This document shows, in pieces, positions 11,267-24,500 of a DNA stretch of 64,000 nt. Numbering within the stretch: position 1 is the first letter of the stretch; each line of letters starts with the position of its first letter. Below the pieces are notes generated by a model. It saw only the letters and a program-made list of their open reading frames with translations. It searched no databases and was not told where the DNA came from. The stretch is taken from positions 26,702,375 through 26,766,374 of the forward strand of contig JANVCC010000022.1 of NCBI GenBank assembly GCA_025345505.1, in the 5' to 3' direction. This DNA comes from Todiramphus chloris collaris (Eukaryota; Chordata; Aves; Coraciiformes; Alcedinidae). The position numbers and the translations under genes were made by a program.

Positions 11267-13102
11267 TGGCAAAGACGGTGAAACTGAGGTCTGTGATCTC
11301 CAGAACAGAACTGAAGCTCAGTAGTTCAGAGCCCACCCATGTAATGCTGTTTTCTACAAGGCCCATCCCTTATAATCAGCTCTGACATGACATGACAATG
11401 AAAAGGAAAAAAGAAAGAGCCAGGGAAGTTTGTCAAGGATAGGAAACACAGACTCATAATTGGTTTCTATTAATTATTTCATTTTCAGTCCAAAAATCTC
11501 TCCCATTAAAGCACTGATGCCTGCCATATAAGAATGAAATGTCAGAAGAAAACAAACCACCCTGTAACTACAAGAGTATTTTTTTCTGCTCTCTTGTTGA
11601 AGTGACATATGAATACTGTGAGGTTACTTCTATTGTGCAACTGATGCATTGTTATACCACATAGCAGGATGGAGCTGACCCTAGACACTCCCAACACACA
11701 ATAAATTGAGATCTTCTTTTGGAAATGATGCTAGCAGTATGCATCTCAGTAATGATAGCCTTTGGGCCTTGTTCTGGAGTCATAGGGAGTTTATGAGATG
11801 TTATGTTCTCACATTTCCTCCCAGCTCAAACTTCCCTGGGAAGGTCTTTCAGCATCAGAATGTGTCACTTCCAAAAGGATGTTTGGGCAAAGTCCATGGC
11901 AAAAAATTCAGACTACGGATATGGAGCTAGGTAGGCAGAAGGATGCAGTCCAGAGCTGGAGCTGCTCCCAGGCATGCACCACTGGTCTGATTTCCAAAAC
12001 TGGGCATGTAAAAGCCTTGAGCCCCACACAGAGCTTCCATTATTAGTCATATTAGTTGGGCTTTATACATAGAATACAAATATAACACGGTCACACTGTT
12101 TTGTGTAGTAAAACATCATCTGTCTTGCACTTAGGTCTCAATCTGGCTAGGAAATATCAAAATAACTACAAAAAAAACCCCAAAAAACCAAAAAACCAAC
12201 ATTTTCAAACAGCCCTAATCATCTATTATTTAAAGTCAAAGGTGTAGCAGGAATACACTGTTACAACCCAAAGTCCTACACCAGGATATGAATGCCATAG
12301 AAATGACCTTAAAATAACTGTACATAAAGAAAAAGACTCTCATAGCCAGAAAATCAGAAAAGCACAGTGGCTCAATGAATATATGGTTTTATTAATTGCA
12401 GGTCAAATACATGGTGTGATTGATACAAGTTTCAATAATGTAGCAAATATAAGGTGCAATTTTGTATTACTACATCTACAATGCTGCATTGTGCCCAACC
12501 TACTAGATAGTCCCATAGCATTCACAAAATTAGACCACCACACCTCAGTTTGCCGCTGACACCCTTTTATGCTGAAGAAGGTCTGTGATACATCAGTCCA
12601 TTCTACCTGTCACCTCTTCCAAAGAAAAGAAAGATTAAATAGGAATGAGAGTCTAACTGCTCCACAAATCATCCTGAGACAGACTTGTTTGGAAGAATAA
12701 AGCAACGATATAGCTGCAGATTCTTCACAAATCCTTCCTTTGTTCATTATTGCAAATTTGAAAGACTGCCAGTGAAGAAGGAACAGATGACTGATCAGAG
12801 CAGACACTACACCAAGTCTTGCAGTATTTTGTCCTTAAAACTGTTGCTGAGGTGTCCTATGGCTATTAAATGTGTGTAGAGAAACTGGAGGTCTCTATCC
12901 ACACAAATAAAGTCAGTTCTCTGCTAACATACTTGTAAATCAAAAGCGAGTTTCTCGCCATCAATAGATGGCAAAACAGGCATGAGATCACATGTAACCC
13001 ACTAGCATCTGAGTTCTTTGGCTTTCTTAACCTTTTTCATTTGTGACATTAAGCCACCTTGTTTGTATGATTGATTCAATAGGTGAACTCTTCTTTTGAC
13101 TT
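11267..13102. other. Non-coding stretch with an A/C-rich patch
   Basis: I see no gene. At about 12168-12200 there is a short A/C-rich run (AAAAAACCCC and AAAAACC units) like the larger tract at 4.3 kb. The rest is unique and AT-leaning. Confidence 0.6.
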
Positions 13103-13550
13103 CACAGAATCACAGAATGTTAAGAGTTGGAAGGGACCTTGAAAGATCATCTAGTCCAACCCCCCTGCCAGAGCAGGACCACCTACAGCAGGTCACATAG
13201 GAACGTGTCCATGCAGCTTTTAAATGTCTCCAAAGAAGGAGAATCCAGAACCCCTCTGGGCAGCCTGTTCCAGAGCTCCGTGACCATCACAGTGAAAAAA
13301 TTTTTCCTTGTGTTTCTGTGGAACCTCTTATGTTCCAACTTACACCCGTTGCCCCTTGTCCTATCATTGGACATAACAGAGAAGAGCCTGGCTCCATCTT
13401 CCTGACACTCACCCTTTATGTATTTATAAACACTAATGAGGTCACCCCTCAGTCTCCTCTTCTCCAAGCTAAAGAGACCCAGCTCCCTCAGCCTTTCATC
13501 ATAAGGGAGATGCTCCACTCCCTTAATCATCTTTGTGGCTCTTTTGTGGC
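13103..13550 (-). mobile_element. CR1 LINE, 5'-truncated, 3' end present
   Basis: Read on the minus strand, this is the last roughly 450 bases of a CR1 retrotransposon. Two copies of the octamer ATTCTGTG form its 3' terminus (13103-13118 on the plus strand as CACAGAAT twice). Upstream in the element is the 3' UTR and then ORF2. From about 13550 down to 13183 the ORF2 C-terminus is still open and shows [34 protein letters not shown] and TELWNRLPR before the stop. Truncation near 13550 is the normal outcome of incomplete target-primed reverse transcription. Full-length CR1 is about 4.5 kb, so roughly a tenth remains and it cannot move by itself. The tail octamer differs from the copy at 39.6 kb, suggesting another subfamily. 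Confidence 0.96.
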
Positions 13551-14970
13551 CTTTTCCCCCTCTAAGCAAAAGAAAGACATAAGGAATAAGTTTGTTCCTC
13601 ATTACCATCCCACTTTTTGTTTCTCTTTTTTTTTATTCAGTTTACAGTCATAAGGGCCGTCATAAGAGAAATTTAATAATGCTTACAGGCTTTTTACGCT
13701 TCAGTGAAAGAAAGCAATGCAAGCCCTTGCACATTTTTTTCAGAGTGGCTCTAGGCAAAGATCTCCTTTGTCTACAGTATAAGAGTCATTCTTTTAAAAT
13801 AACCAGTGTATTATTTCTTTAGTGTGTTCTATTTTATTGTTAAGGAGGACTCCTCATGAAAAAAAAACAGCACTTGATCTTTTATAGAAAGAGCAACTAC
13901 ATAAAATCAAGGACGGAGGTTTACATTTTTGTAGGTAAAAAGTGGTTTCTCATTGACTTTCATACTCCAGTTTCATTTTCAAGGCTACCCAAAAAGCTTG
14001 CGTGTTGACTGAGGAGGTAAACCGGTAGAAATCCATAAATTGGAAATACTTCCTCGTTGTTTGCAGATGACCATTTCAAAATGGATAGGAGATAAGTATA
14101 CACTGTGAAAGAAAATTAAGTCAAGTATTTTCAGTTGTAGTCACTGGGGATTCTAAGAGGTACATGCATGCATAAGACAATTTGATGAACCCTAGGATAA
14201 AATCTATCAAAAATGCAGAGATACTATTTCTGCCCAGGTACTATGGCCAGTGGGGTATGAATGGCATTGGAACACAGCAAAGCTGACAAAACAGAAGCAG
14301 GGGTAGAAAAGTCCTACTGTCCGCACTATTATATACCTCTTTCCAGAAAAAAACAATTACTTCTTGCAGAAAAGGACAGGTAGAGTTCATATGTCTCTCC
14401 TTAGAGGTACCACACTCTTAAACTTCAACCAGGGCTGGTCCTATTTCTTGGCTTCATTCATGGCCTTATAGCTATTTCTTAGCCCTAAATATTTCCATTT
14501 GTTTTCTATTTAGATACATGCTTCTAGGAAACAGGGCCTTCAGAGGGTGTCATATCTTTTATTTTGTTGGTAGGGCAACTTTTTGGAGTCCCTGGTTGAT
14601 TATGCCTGTTTACCTTCCGATAGCTGTGTTTCCTGGATGGCTGCCATATGTTGTTCCTCTCTAGTTAATCTTACGGCAATGATCCTGGCCTTCAACAGAT
14701 ATAGAATGTTTGTCCTCCTGGTGTTCAACAGGGCTCTAAAACATAAACACTTTTTCATGTGTTTCTGGGTACATCAGCATTCAGAAACCAAACTCCTTTA
14801 TGAGTAGCAGTCACATCCAGCACTCAGCATTTTCAAGTCTCTGCAGACACATGAATTCGTGGTCACTCTGCCTTGCAAGGCAATAAAGTTTACAAGTGCC
14901 TCTCCACAGTTCTGGGGAGGAAAGCGAGGAAATTTAAAAGCTCCAGGTTGCAGGAGCGAAAACTAGTCAT

Positions 14971-15005
14971 ATAAACAGGTAACCAAACACATAAACAGGT
15001 AACCA
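14971..15005 (+). repeat. 20-bp period tandem duplication
   Basis: ATAAACAGGTAACCA occurs at 14971-14985 and again at 14991-15005, separated by AACAC. It is a small local duplication with no known function. Confidence 0.8.
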
Positions 15006-17089
15006 TTTAAAAGGTGTCCAAGGAACCTTGGAAACTTTCTGGCAGAGCTAGCATTTCATAGCAGGAAATCTTTGCTTTCTGATGGAGCATAGCAGGCACA
15101 TTTGGTCCTTCATTTGCCCACATCTTTCCTCAAGGTGCCTGCTACTGACTTGGCAACACCACTAATTCTACAGCTCCCTTTATTTTTTGTTTCTTGGTGC
15201 TATTTTACAGGTTCAGCTTTTGTATCTCAAGCCTCTGAGTTTTCTGTAGCTCCTTCAGTCCCTCAGAGTGCTCTAGGAATTCTGTTAACTGAGTAAGACT
15301 TTTCCCTGACATCAACACACAGCAATGTTGAGCTGAGAAAGCAACAGACCATGGCATCTTATTGTATTCGTCTGAGATAGTATTCAATATGAAGAATCAG
15401 CACATTGTTTCAATGTCTGCACACCAGTTAACTATTAATGAATTCACAGTCAATAAAATATACTCTCTGGGTAATATCCGGTCAACAGTTAACCTAGTAG
15501 TTATGTTTGGAAAAGAGTTTATAATCAATCCTCTGCTGCCACAGCCTTATAAGTTCTGGAATGTTCACTTGTTGGCCTGAAACTTCCTAGAAATTTTAGG
15601 GTGGCAAAATCAAATTGTACATGGGCAGGAGACGAATACAGATTCCCAAAAATTCTGCCTCAGTATTTTCAAGCCAGTGCTAAAGGAAAAATGCACTGAT
15701 TTGGGGGTAAAGTTTGCCAGGGCAGGTTATTTTTTTCAGAAATAATGACTGTTCTGCTTGAGGAAAGAACATGTTATGTCTATACCAAAATCAGGAGCAC
15801 TAAAAGGAAATAATGCTGAGAATATAATTTTTAATTCTTTTTTTCTTACATGCACAACTATTGGGTCATTTCTGGAAGAAATTTTCCTATGCCCATTATC
15901 TAGACAAATAGTTCTCAAGACTGCTTTGTCAGACTCCACTGTTAAGTTTTATTTACACGACTGCACTGCAAGCCTTCAAACTTGACTGCTTGGGAATCTC
16001 ACTGGGACCTTAAAAGAAGTTAGGTTTGAATAAACTTGTTAGAGTTATAAACCAATTTCAAAGTTGTCAGTGATACACACATGCACACGTATATATAGGT
16101 ATATTATTTAGCATTACACAGTCACTTGCAGTCTTCAAACACTTGAAATGTTAATAATACTGCAGCAGTTGGCATCACACTTCATGTCTAAATGCCTTAA
16201 AGATGCACAAAACCAAAGAGTGAAACCAGTGAAAACCCCACAGTTCCTAGCTTAGTTTTAAAATGACTCATATTTCATCAAAGTACCCAAAGCCACCTCA
16301 AACTGAAACCATAGCACTCAGAATCTGGTCCATTTTTGACCTAGTGCTGCCTTTCCACATCCAATTTTCTTACCCGGTAAAGTCACGTACACATATATGA
16401 CACAGGAGTGGGTACAAGGCAGTTTAATGGGCTGGCTAGAAAGCTGTCATAAGGAGGGGGTATAGACAGAGTTTCTCCTGTGTTGAAGCTTTCCTTATGC
16501 TAATATAGAGTGACTTGATTTTGTTTATAGTATGGGACCTGGATTGCCCACAAAATTCTTTTTCATGGGATGCATTTTCTCAGTCCCCTCTCATTAAAGT
16601 AAATCTGATTACGTTTCAGTCTCATTTTATTAAAGAGAGGGAAGCTAGAGGGGGGAGCTGGAGCCACACACTTAGATAATTTCCATTCAAATCCAACACA
16701 GTAGTTCTCTCAGCCAAGTCACACTTAGGGGAGGGAGGCAGCAGGGGAAAATTTTGTGCTATTCTTTGATGGGCTTTATCAGATGGATGAAGCATGACCA
16801 ATCACCCATAACCTGACAAAGCCTTGAAAGAGGCAGAATCATGACTACATCACGTACACCTCCAACAACTGGGACAATAGCGGACACTGTTGTGGGTTGC
16901 AGGGGTGGAAAGCAAGAGCATTTAAAGTTGTAGTAACAAGAATCAATGACTATCTGGAGGGGTGGTGGGAGGTCTGGCAGAAGACATCAGAAGAAGCTGG
17001 GGGGGAGGAGGTGAGGTGTCTTGTCCCTGTCCTGCCCCAGCATCCATCCTCCCTGAGACATTTCAACATTCGTTATCCAAGCAGCAAAC

Positions 17090-17345
17090 TCTTTTCTATG
17101 ACGGGGAAGAAAGAAATTGATTGTGTTTTTAAAAGCTACTTGAAGTCCACAAAAGGTGCATTGTTTCAAAATGGGTTGAGGGGGCTGGGTGCTTTGGGGG
17201 GAAAGAGTTGAACTTATACCATCATTTTGTCTAATTATGCCTGACATTATTCCTGTTGTCATGTGGGTTACTACAAAGCCAACTGCCAGCTTGTGTCCCT
17301 GAGCGCAAAGACTAAACTGTTACGCTTACAAGGACACAAGGCTTG
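17090..17345. other. Candidate conserved non-coding block
   Basis: The sequence is unique, non-repetitive and AT-rich, with TTGATTGTGTTTTTAAAAGC and TCTAATTATGCC motifs plus several retained CpGs (ATTCG, TGACGGGG, GAGCGC, TTACGC). This mixture of homeodomain-like cores and CpG retention is typical of vertebrate conserved non-coding elements. The call is inference from composition only, and no alignment was available. Confidence 0.25.
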
Positions 17346-18505
17346 TTCCCCGCTCCCTCCTCCCCCTCCCACACTTCCACAGGCACTGGATCCTCCTTGG
17401 GATACCCACACATTTGGAAGAGATGCTGGGAAACATGGAGTCTGAAAACACCTAGGAGATACCAGCCATTTCTGCCAGCTAGGAGACAACCACCAGGCTT
17501 ATCCTGTAAAACTCCAGGAACATGCTGAGAGACATCCAATCAGTCACCTAGGCAGTGTCCTCTCCTTTTCTTTTTGGACAATGCATTTGCCGTGTTGAAT
17601 TCCCAGTCCAGGAACACACCAGAGCTGATTCCAAAGCAAACCATATTGTCATCCCATACAGATCTCCTCTCAGACAAGTATCTTTGACAGAAGAAAAGCT
17701 GGAGGCCACCAGAGTGATGCATATTGCCAGCAATGAAAGGCACAGGCCCCAGGGCAAAATAGAGTAGACTGTGAGACCAGAGCAGCTACAGATATCACCA
17801 ATTCAAAATCTCAGATACGTCAGTAAGTTCCCCCTCCTCATCTGAAGGCCAACTCCAGCAGGTCAGTGACTTGACTATGTCCTGCTTGCACTGACCTTCA
17901 TCACATCAAGGTTGGGGACCCTCCTGGCTTTCTAAGACACCCGCTGGTGATGTTTAGAAAACAAGCAGAGTTTGGGCTGTCAGTGTGATAGGTCTTCAGG
18001 TCTGCATGCATCCATAAATGCCATCTGCTGCCATGCTGACTCAGCTGGGACTGGGAAAGGGTGTATCCCAAAGGGCACTTTGGGTGAGAGTGGACTTCCA
18101 GCTCTGCCCCTGGTTTTATGCTAGCCAAAGCCAAAATAAGCACAGTCAGGACCTGATCCTTTGGCAGATGCCACCAGTTCAGGCATGGTCATTCCTAATA
18201 GCTGGGAATGGGTGAAAGGCTAAGATGATGTTCAAGGCAGCTTGGCAAGCCTTTTGTTTTCTTTCATTTCAACTTTTGCAGGCTGCACTCCCTGCCCTCT
18301 GCTGTCAGCAGGGTCTCTAACAGGACAACCATTTCATCATTGACTTGGAGTGGACATTCAAAACAAAGACTCATGTTTTTCTTCAGTACAAGGAAGAAAT
18401 CTATCAGTCCTGAAGCATTGACGTGCACTTTAAGCGTTGCCAACAGCTTCCAAAGCTCCACAGGTCCAAGCAGGTTTTTACAACGCTCTTCTCCTGTTTG
18501 CACAT

Positions 18506-18531
18506 AAAAAAAAAAAAAAAAAAAAAAAAAA
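18506..18531 (+). repeat. A26 homopolymer
   Basis: Twenty-six consecutive A residues lie after TTTGCACAT. No retroposon body is recognisable upstream. It is a simple repeat. Confidence 0.9.
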
Positions 18532-21500
18532 GATGGTGGGAAATTAGCTTGGGAAAATAAACTTTCTTGTTTAAGGAGGTTCTGCAAGGGATTATTTTCT
18601 TTCACCTTTTAAAAAAACCTCTGGTTTATAAAGACACATCACCTGCCCTGATCCCAGTTTCATCTGAGCACTTTCTGCTGTACAGTAAAGAACATCTTTC
18701 ATGTGACAGCTCACCCACAGTCAGTGTTCTGGTTTGGTTTATTTTTAATATGCAGGGACACACATTGCCATACACCTATGCTAGAGATGGCAAAGTCAAA
18801 AAACAGATACTAACCTCTAAAAGCCCTCCTTTTTTACACTCACCAACCTCAAATCCTCATCATCATTCTCTTTCCCCTTTCTTTATTATAGTGATTACAG
18901 TGAAGGACATGGAAGACAAGTGAGTCTTGGAGCCGACTCGGAAGATATCTGACCTGGTTTCTGTAGGTCAGACATACTGACTTTTCAAAGCTAGACTGTA
19001 AAGCTCACCTTTACAAAACAGCCTTCCCAGCTCCAGCAAAGGACTGTTGGGACAGACATGCTGGAAGCTGTAACAACAGCTGTATTGATGGGAGGGAAGA
19101 TTTTATTGTAAGTTGGATTTAGGAATGAGTAATTATGCAAACAAGCAATTAAGTAAAATAAATACAAATGGCCTCCTCTTTCAGAGTATGCTTTTAGTTT
19201 GACTTGTAGCAAGATCAGAGGCAGGAGATTTCTCAGGGCTGAATCAAGCCTTTGAAACAAAGATAAAGGGGGCATTGGCAATGGGGGGATAAACACTGTT
19301 CTGTCTCTCCTGTGCATCATTAAATGCTATGTGCATGTGTATGCAACAGGGCAGCTGTAATTTACAGAATCAGGAAATATATTAAAATACCAAAGATTTG
19401 AGGCCACGTATGGCCCACTTTATTGACCCACCATCTGTGGAGCAGCATCACTCTATTTATTCCCATAAATTACACTGATGCAAGACAAGACACATTTTTT
19501 CTCTCAGTGGTGGTGGCTGTTTTCTGATTTCTCCCCTCCCCCTGAGAAGGTAGGCTGCAGGATGCTTGCAAGATAGCTGAGCTCAGTGATGCTGCTGTCT
19601 GCCTTATAGCCCCAGCTATCTCAGCTCATCAGATCAGACACTGGAAATCCAAATGTTTCTGAGGTCAGCCTTCTCCTGTAGTCCATCACCTCCTTGTTTA
19701 CAAGGTCTATTCTGGCCCACACTCCTGCACCGATGGAAGGCAGCTGGGCTGAGAAAGCAGTGCCAGATTCCCGGAAGAAAGAGAGAGCTTCCTGGAAAAG
19801 GCAGTCCTGCAAGTTTCTGGGTGGGAGAGGAGGTAGTGGCAGGTAATGTACATCATCTTTCCCCACTCAGGGACGCTTCAGTAGAAGAGACTGGAGCTAG
19901 GCTTCCCTCTGGGAAAATCATGCTGATGAGTCTACAGAGAGGAATTTGCTGGAGATGCAACAGTAGGAATCACTGTGACGTCTGCCTGAGCCTCCACATA
20001 ACCGGAAACAAAATTTCACATAGAGCAATCTGTTCCAAGTTTATCAAGACAATGGTAACTTCAAGGCTCACTTATGAGGCTTCACCAGCATCACTCATGG
20101 AGAGCTTTTATAGGACCAGATGCTTTTATTTAAATTCAGAAAGATTTTGTTTATCCCCTCAGTTGACCCATTGGGAGGAAAAAGCTACTCAATATGGGTA
20201 AGCCTGTTCCTCTATCATACGGGGTACTAAGACTATCCGTTCCCTGGTCAACATTCAATCACAGTGCTGTTATATCATTTTGCAAAAACAGCATTTTGCT
20301 GTTCATTCAGGGGTTTGCATTCAATCTTCTCGTTCACAGGCAATTCCAACACATGTTGATTACAGTTCAGAACCCAAAGAAGAGGAAATGACACTGGACA
20401 AGAGCTCTCATGTTTCGTGTGGCTCCAATGGTGATGGAGTAACGGCGAGCCTGGTGCAGGGCACTCATTTTCAGTATGGCCGTCTGTAGTGGTAAAGTCA
20501 AAAGACAACCATGAGTCTGAGCCAGGACCCGGTCCAGGGCCAAGACCATTTTCTCTCTAGACTTGGTATTTATGCTCTTCAACAACCTGGAGGTTTATCA
20601 AGACTCTGCCACTGCCTCTCTCAACTGATTTTCAGTTACTCATGAAGCCGTGGCAACTTGATAGAAAGTCTGAGCTCTTTGCTGTCATTTGGCCAAGCCA
20701 GGCAGATTTCACTTTCTTGATTGCAGCTCAGAAACCAAGCTAGCTCAGCCATGTGTGGTCATTTTGGTCATCCTTCAGCTGAACTGCCTCCACTTTGTCT
20801 CTCTCTTCCTGGCAGTGGCCTGAAACTAAGCTGTCTCCTTGCCATGTTTTCACAACACACCAGATAGAAAAAGATCTTCTCTCCCAAGGACAGGAGCTGT
20901 TGTTCAGGATTTCTGAACTCCATATTGTTCGGTTCCCTGGTCTCCCACAGTCTCACTGTCAGGCCTTGGGCAACTATAGTGTATATCTGGTGTCTCAGGT
21001 CCAACTGTCAAAGAACAAGAACAATCTTTTTTCCAACTTGCAGTGGAACTAAAGTATGTCATTCAAACCAAGCTGAGCTTCTCACCAAAACACACCCCCT
21101 GAAGAAAATAAAACAAACCATTTTTTGTTTGCTTCTTGTTAATGCCTTCTAAATAGAGCAGCCTGCCACAAATTGGGGATGAAGGGGCACCATCCATCTG
21201 TTCTTCTAGACACTCAAACTCTCCCCTACTACTTATTTCAAGTGTATTGTAACCAGCACTACAGACCTCTTTGTTTTTCTTTTGGATCCCCAAATCTTTC
21301 CATTACAGGTCTCATCAGTCCTCTACCCTTCTTTGAGGTTTTTTTTATTTCTCTCCTGGATGTTTAGCCCTTCCTGAGTTTGTCTCTCCTCTCTAGTCCA
21401 TTTCTCTTCCCCCTGCAAATCCCATCATCCCCTGCAAGGCATATCATAAAGAGCATTGTGCCTACAGGCTTTCTTCACAGCATCTTGCTCCATTCAGATA

Positions 21501-24500
21501 GGGAGCTAATGAATTCCTAAGGCAGTGCTGCAGACCTCCACATCTCCTCTGCTGACAGAGTATCCCCAAAATCTCCCTAAGAGAATCTGAACTCCTCCCT
21601 TTGAGGAAACAGCGAGTCCAAAAGCTCTCTGCTTGGGGATCTTTCTGAGGTTTGCCACCTACAGGTGTTCAGAGAGAGGCCAAAAGTAAAGAAAGTGGAG
21701 AAAGCCAAAGCAGCTGCAGAGGCTGCTGCTGAGCAAGGAGACAATGGCTTGGCAAACACAGCACACTGGAGGCAAAACTAGAAGGCAGAAAAGCATTATG
21801 GGTGGAAGAAAAAAAAAGGCAAGACATTTAAAGGAGAGGGTGAGGGCAGATTAGGTTAGAAGTGATGGAAGGAGGGGAAATGTTGAGGTGAAAAGTGCTG
21901 GCTGAAGAGTAAGAAAGAAGGTGAAGGGGCCACAGGAGGGTAAAAGGACTATCCTACTGCTGGATGCACCCAGATTAGGAATTATAAATTCACCCACCTG
22001 ACTGCCCCGTGCCCTTGCCTCAGACAAAATGAACAGGACACTGAGTGTGTCCTTACTCCAGACCCATAAAAACATCGGACAAAATTCATTTAAACACTTG
22101 CAGAGAACTCAACACTTGCTCAGAAAGGCCCAAATATCCCCAGAAAGTAATTTCCAGACTGGATCAGGTTTTTTTTCCACTCCCCAAATACCTAAGAGGT
22201 AACAGCCTCCCAGTGAAAGCAAGAGGCAGCTGTTCAGGGTGATAGTGTGTGCTTTGCAAAACGTGCTTCAGTCAGGCATGTTGCTGACAGACCACAGTGA
22301 GTAGTCCCCAGGGCCTACCCTGGATGTAGAGATCAATCGTCAACCTTCAGACACAGCTTTTAGGCAAACAGAAGAGCACTGTGCATTCAGGACTCACAAT
22401 AAGCAGCAGCTCCAGGGAACCAGATTAAGGACCTACCATCCCCAGCATCATCACAGCTCTAGGGAGCAACTGGGTACCTACTGCTGAAGGTCTCTGAAGC
22501 AGTGACACAGGCTGTCTCCGAGACAGTCCCTTGACAAGCAGCACTAAGGAGGAGACAAAGTCTGTAAGGAAAGCAGTATCTTTAATTAAAACAGGCCCTA
22601 TGTTCTTCATCACTACACAATTCTTACCGCCTCTGCCACATGGACCTTCTAGCTGGAGTCAGGCTCATCATCTGCTAGGGGTGAACTGAAAAGAGTTATA
22701 GTGCCGGCTTGCCAAATTTGTGCCAAATGTAGGCGGTTTTACTCCTCTGACTGTAACACTAATGAAAGTGGAAGTGAATCTGGTTACTGGAAAGCCAGGA
22801 CACAATACACATTTCTGATTTTTCAGGAGATGCTGCTGCCTTAAAGATGATAGGATAGCACAACAGCTCTGGCCTTGCAGCACTTGGAAAGGAGATCGGG
22901 ACAAAGTTCCTGTTTATGCAAAAGTGACTGAATAACCAATAATTTTGGGAAGGGAGCATTACACACTCCTAAAGAGCAGTCTTCCACTGGGAGGTTTTCA
23001 GTTTGTGGTCAGTTGTTGCAGAGTGAGATTCACAAGCTGCCATCCAATATGCCTCAGGCTCGGGTCATGACTGAACAGCTCAGAGAAAGTCCCCGAGAAA
23101 CAGCAGGGAATCTGGTTCCTGGCAAATGGGAAGCACATTTGGAACAGAGTCATGACACGAATGTGGAGTCACACAACATACAGGCACAGGAGTCAAAAGG
23201 CATCTAGCGAGGAAGGCACTCTAAGGCTGGGCGTGTCACTGGGAGCTCACTGTTGTGGCTTTTGCTGTCTACTCCAGCAGCTCAGAGAAGCAGCACTGGT
23301 CCTTGTTCTTGAGTGAAAAGACAAAGAATGAACCCGTATTTTCTTTGCCAAGGATCTGGAGTCTTAGCAAGTCAAATGTGCTGTTAGCATGAGTTTGGAG
23401 TACAGAATTGGCCACAGGGAAATCAGAAGCTGGAGGTTGTGCCAGATTAAGCAGGTGATTGCCACTTTGGCTGTCCCTCATGGTGAAAACTGTCTGTGAT
23501 GAGCCTTGATGAGAGTCACCCGTAGCTCCCACACAGGCTGAGGTCCTACAAGAGAGGTGCTTTCTGAGTAGGCCTTGCCTGGGAGCTCCTGAAGATGAGG
23601 GACTCCCAGTGAAGTCATGCTGGGGAGCCAGAAGCCCCATCTCAACAAATGCCAAACCAAGGAGCTGGCAGCATTTAGGGCCCTGTGGGTAGGCAAGAGG
23701 CTGGTGAGGAAGGCTGCTTGCTGAAAAGAAGGGATGCTCACAGTGCAAAGGCAATTAGGCTTTAGCTGAAGAAAAACTACCTCCCCCTGACACTAAGGAC
23801 TTCATCGTTACCCTTCCACCTCATTTTATCCATTTGATTATAAGCTCCAGATTTATCATGTTAGGCTCAGTTTTCCATTTGTGCTGAGGTGAAGCAGAGG
23901 TAACTCAGTGTCACTGAGGGATGACAAATCTCACTCTTTTGAGTGTCAGACTGCATTCACCAGGTGATGCTGTCGCTGCAGTTCCCCTTGGCCTTCCTGC
24001 AGCCAGGATCTCATGCATGTTTCTTTCCTTTTCTATGAAACTTTAAAGCAAAGCTGAAAGATCTCCCTAAAATCTTAGTTTCCAAAATGTCAAATCCATG
24101 CTACAACCCTCCTTCAAATGTTAAAGTTTTTTTTAAAAATTAAATCACATTTAAAAAAAAAAAAAGTAATAATCTAGAATCTCCAGCACAAACACTGATT
24201 CAAAGGACAAACCTGGAAGAAAGACTGGCTAGTGATTAACAGGAAGGAGACAATTCTCCATGAACTGCACAGTGCTCAGGTGCTAGGAAGTATGGGTAGG
24301 AACTTAAGCCCCATCTCTTGGAAGAGATAGTTACTGGTACAGAGGTTGCTTGAAGTCTAAATATCTAGGAAAAAAATGAATACATCTCTCCATGCAGAAA
24401 ATATCTCTGGTGATATATCCAACTCCACCAGTTCAGTTTTCCTACACTTGCCCTGGAAGTTTGCCAAGCTGTGTACACTAAATGTAAAACACTGCAGGCT

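Larger units (their letters stand above)
13551..18505. other. Non-coding stretch, mostly featureless
   Basis: I see no gene. The stretch holds a small tandem duplication at 14971-15005 and an alternating AC/TA patch at about 16075-16105. A candidate conserved block at 17090-17345 is listed separately. Many short overlapping frames near 16.9-17.8 kb do not resemble proteins. Confidence 0.6.

Noticed and set aside
19653-20201. 182-codon plus-strand open frame
   Set aside because: The composition looks random and nothing resembles a known protein. Other frames overlap it on the opposite strand.
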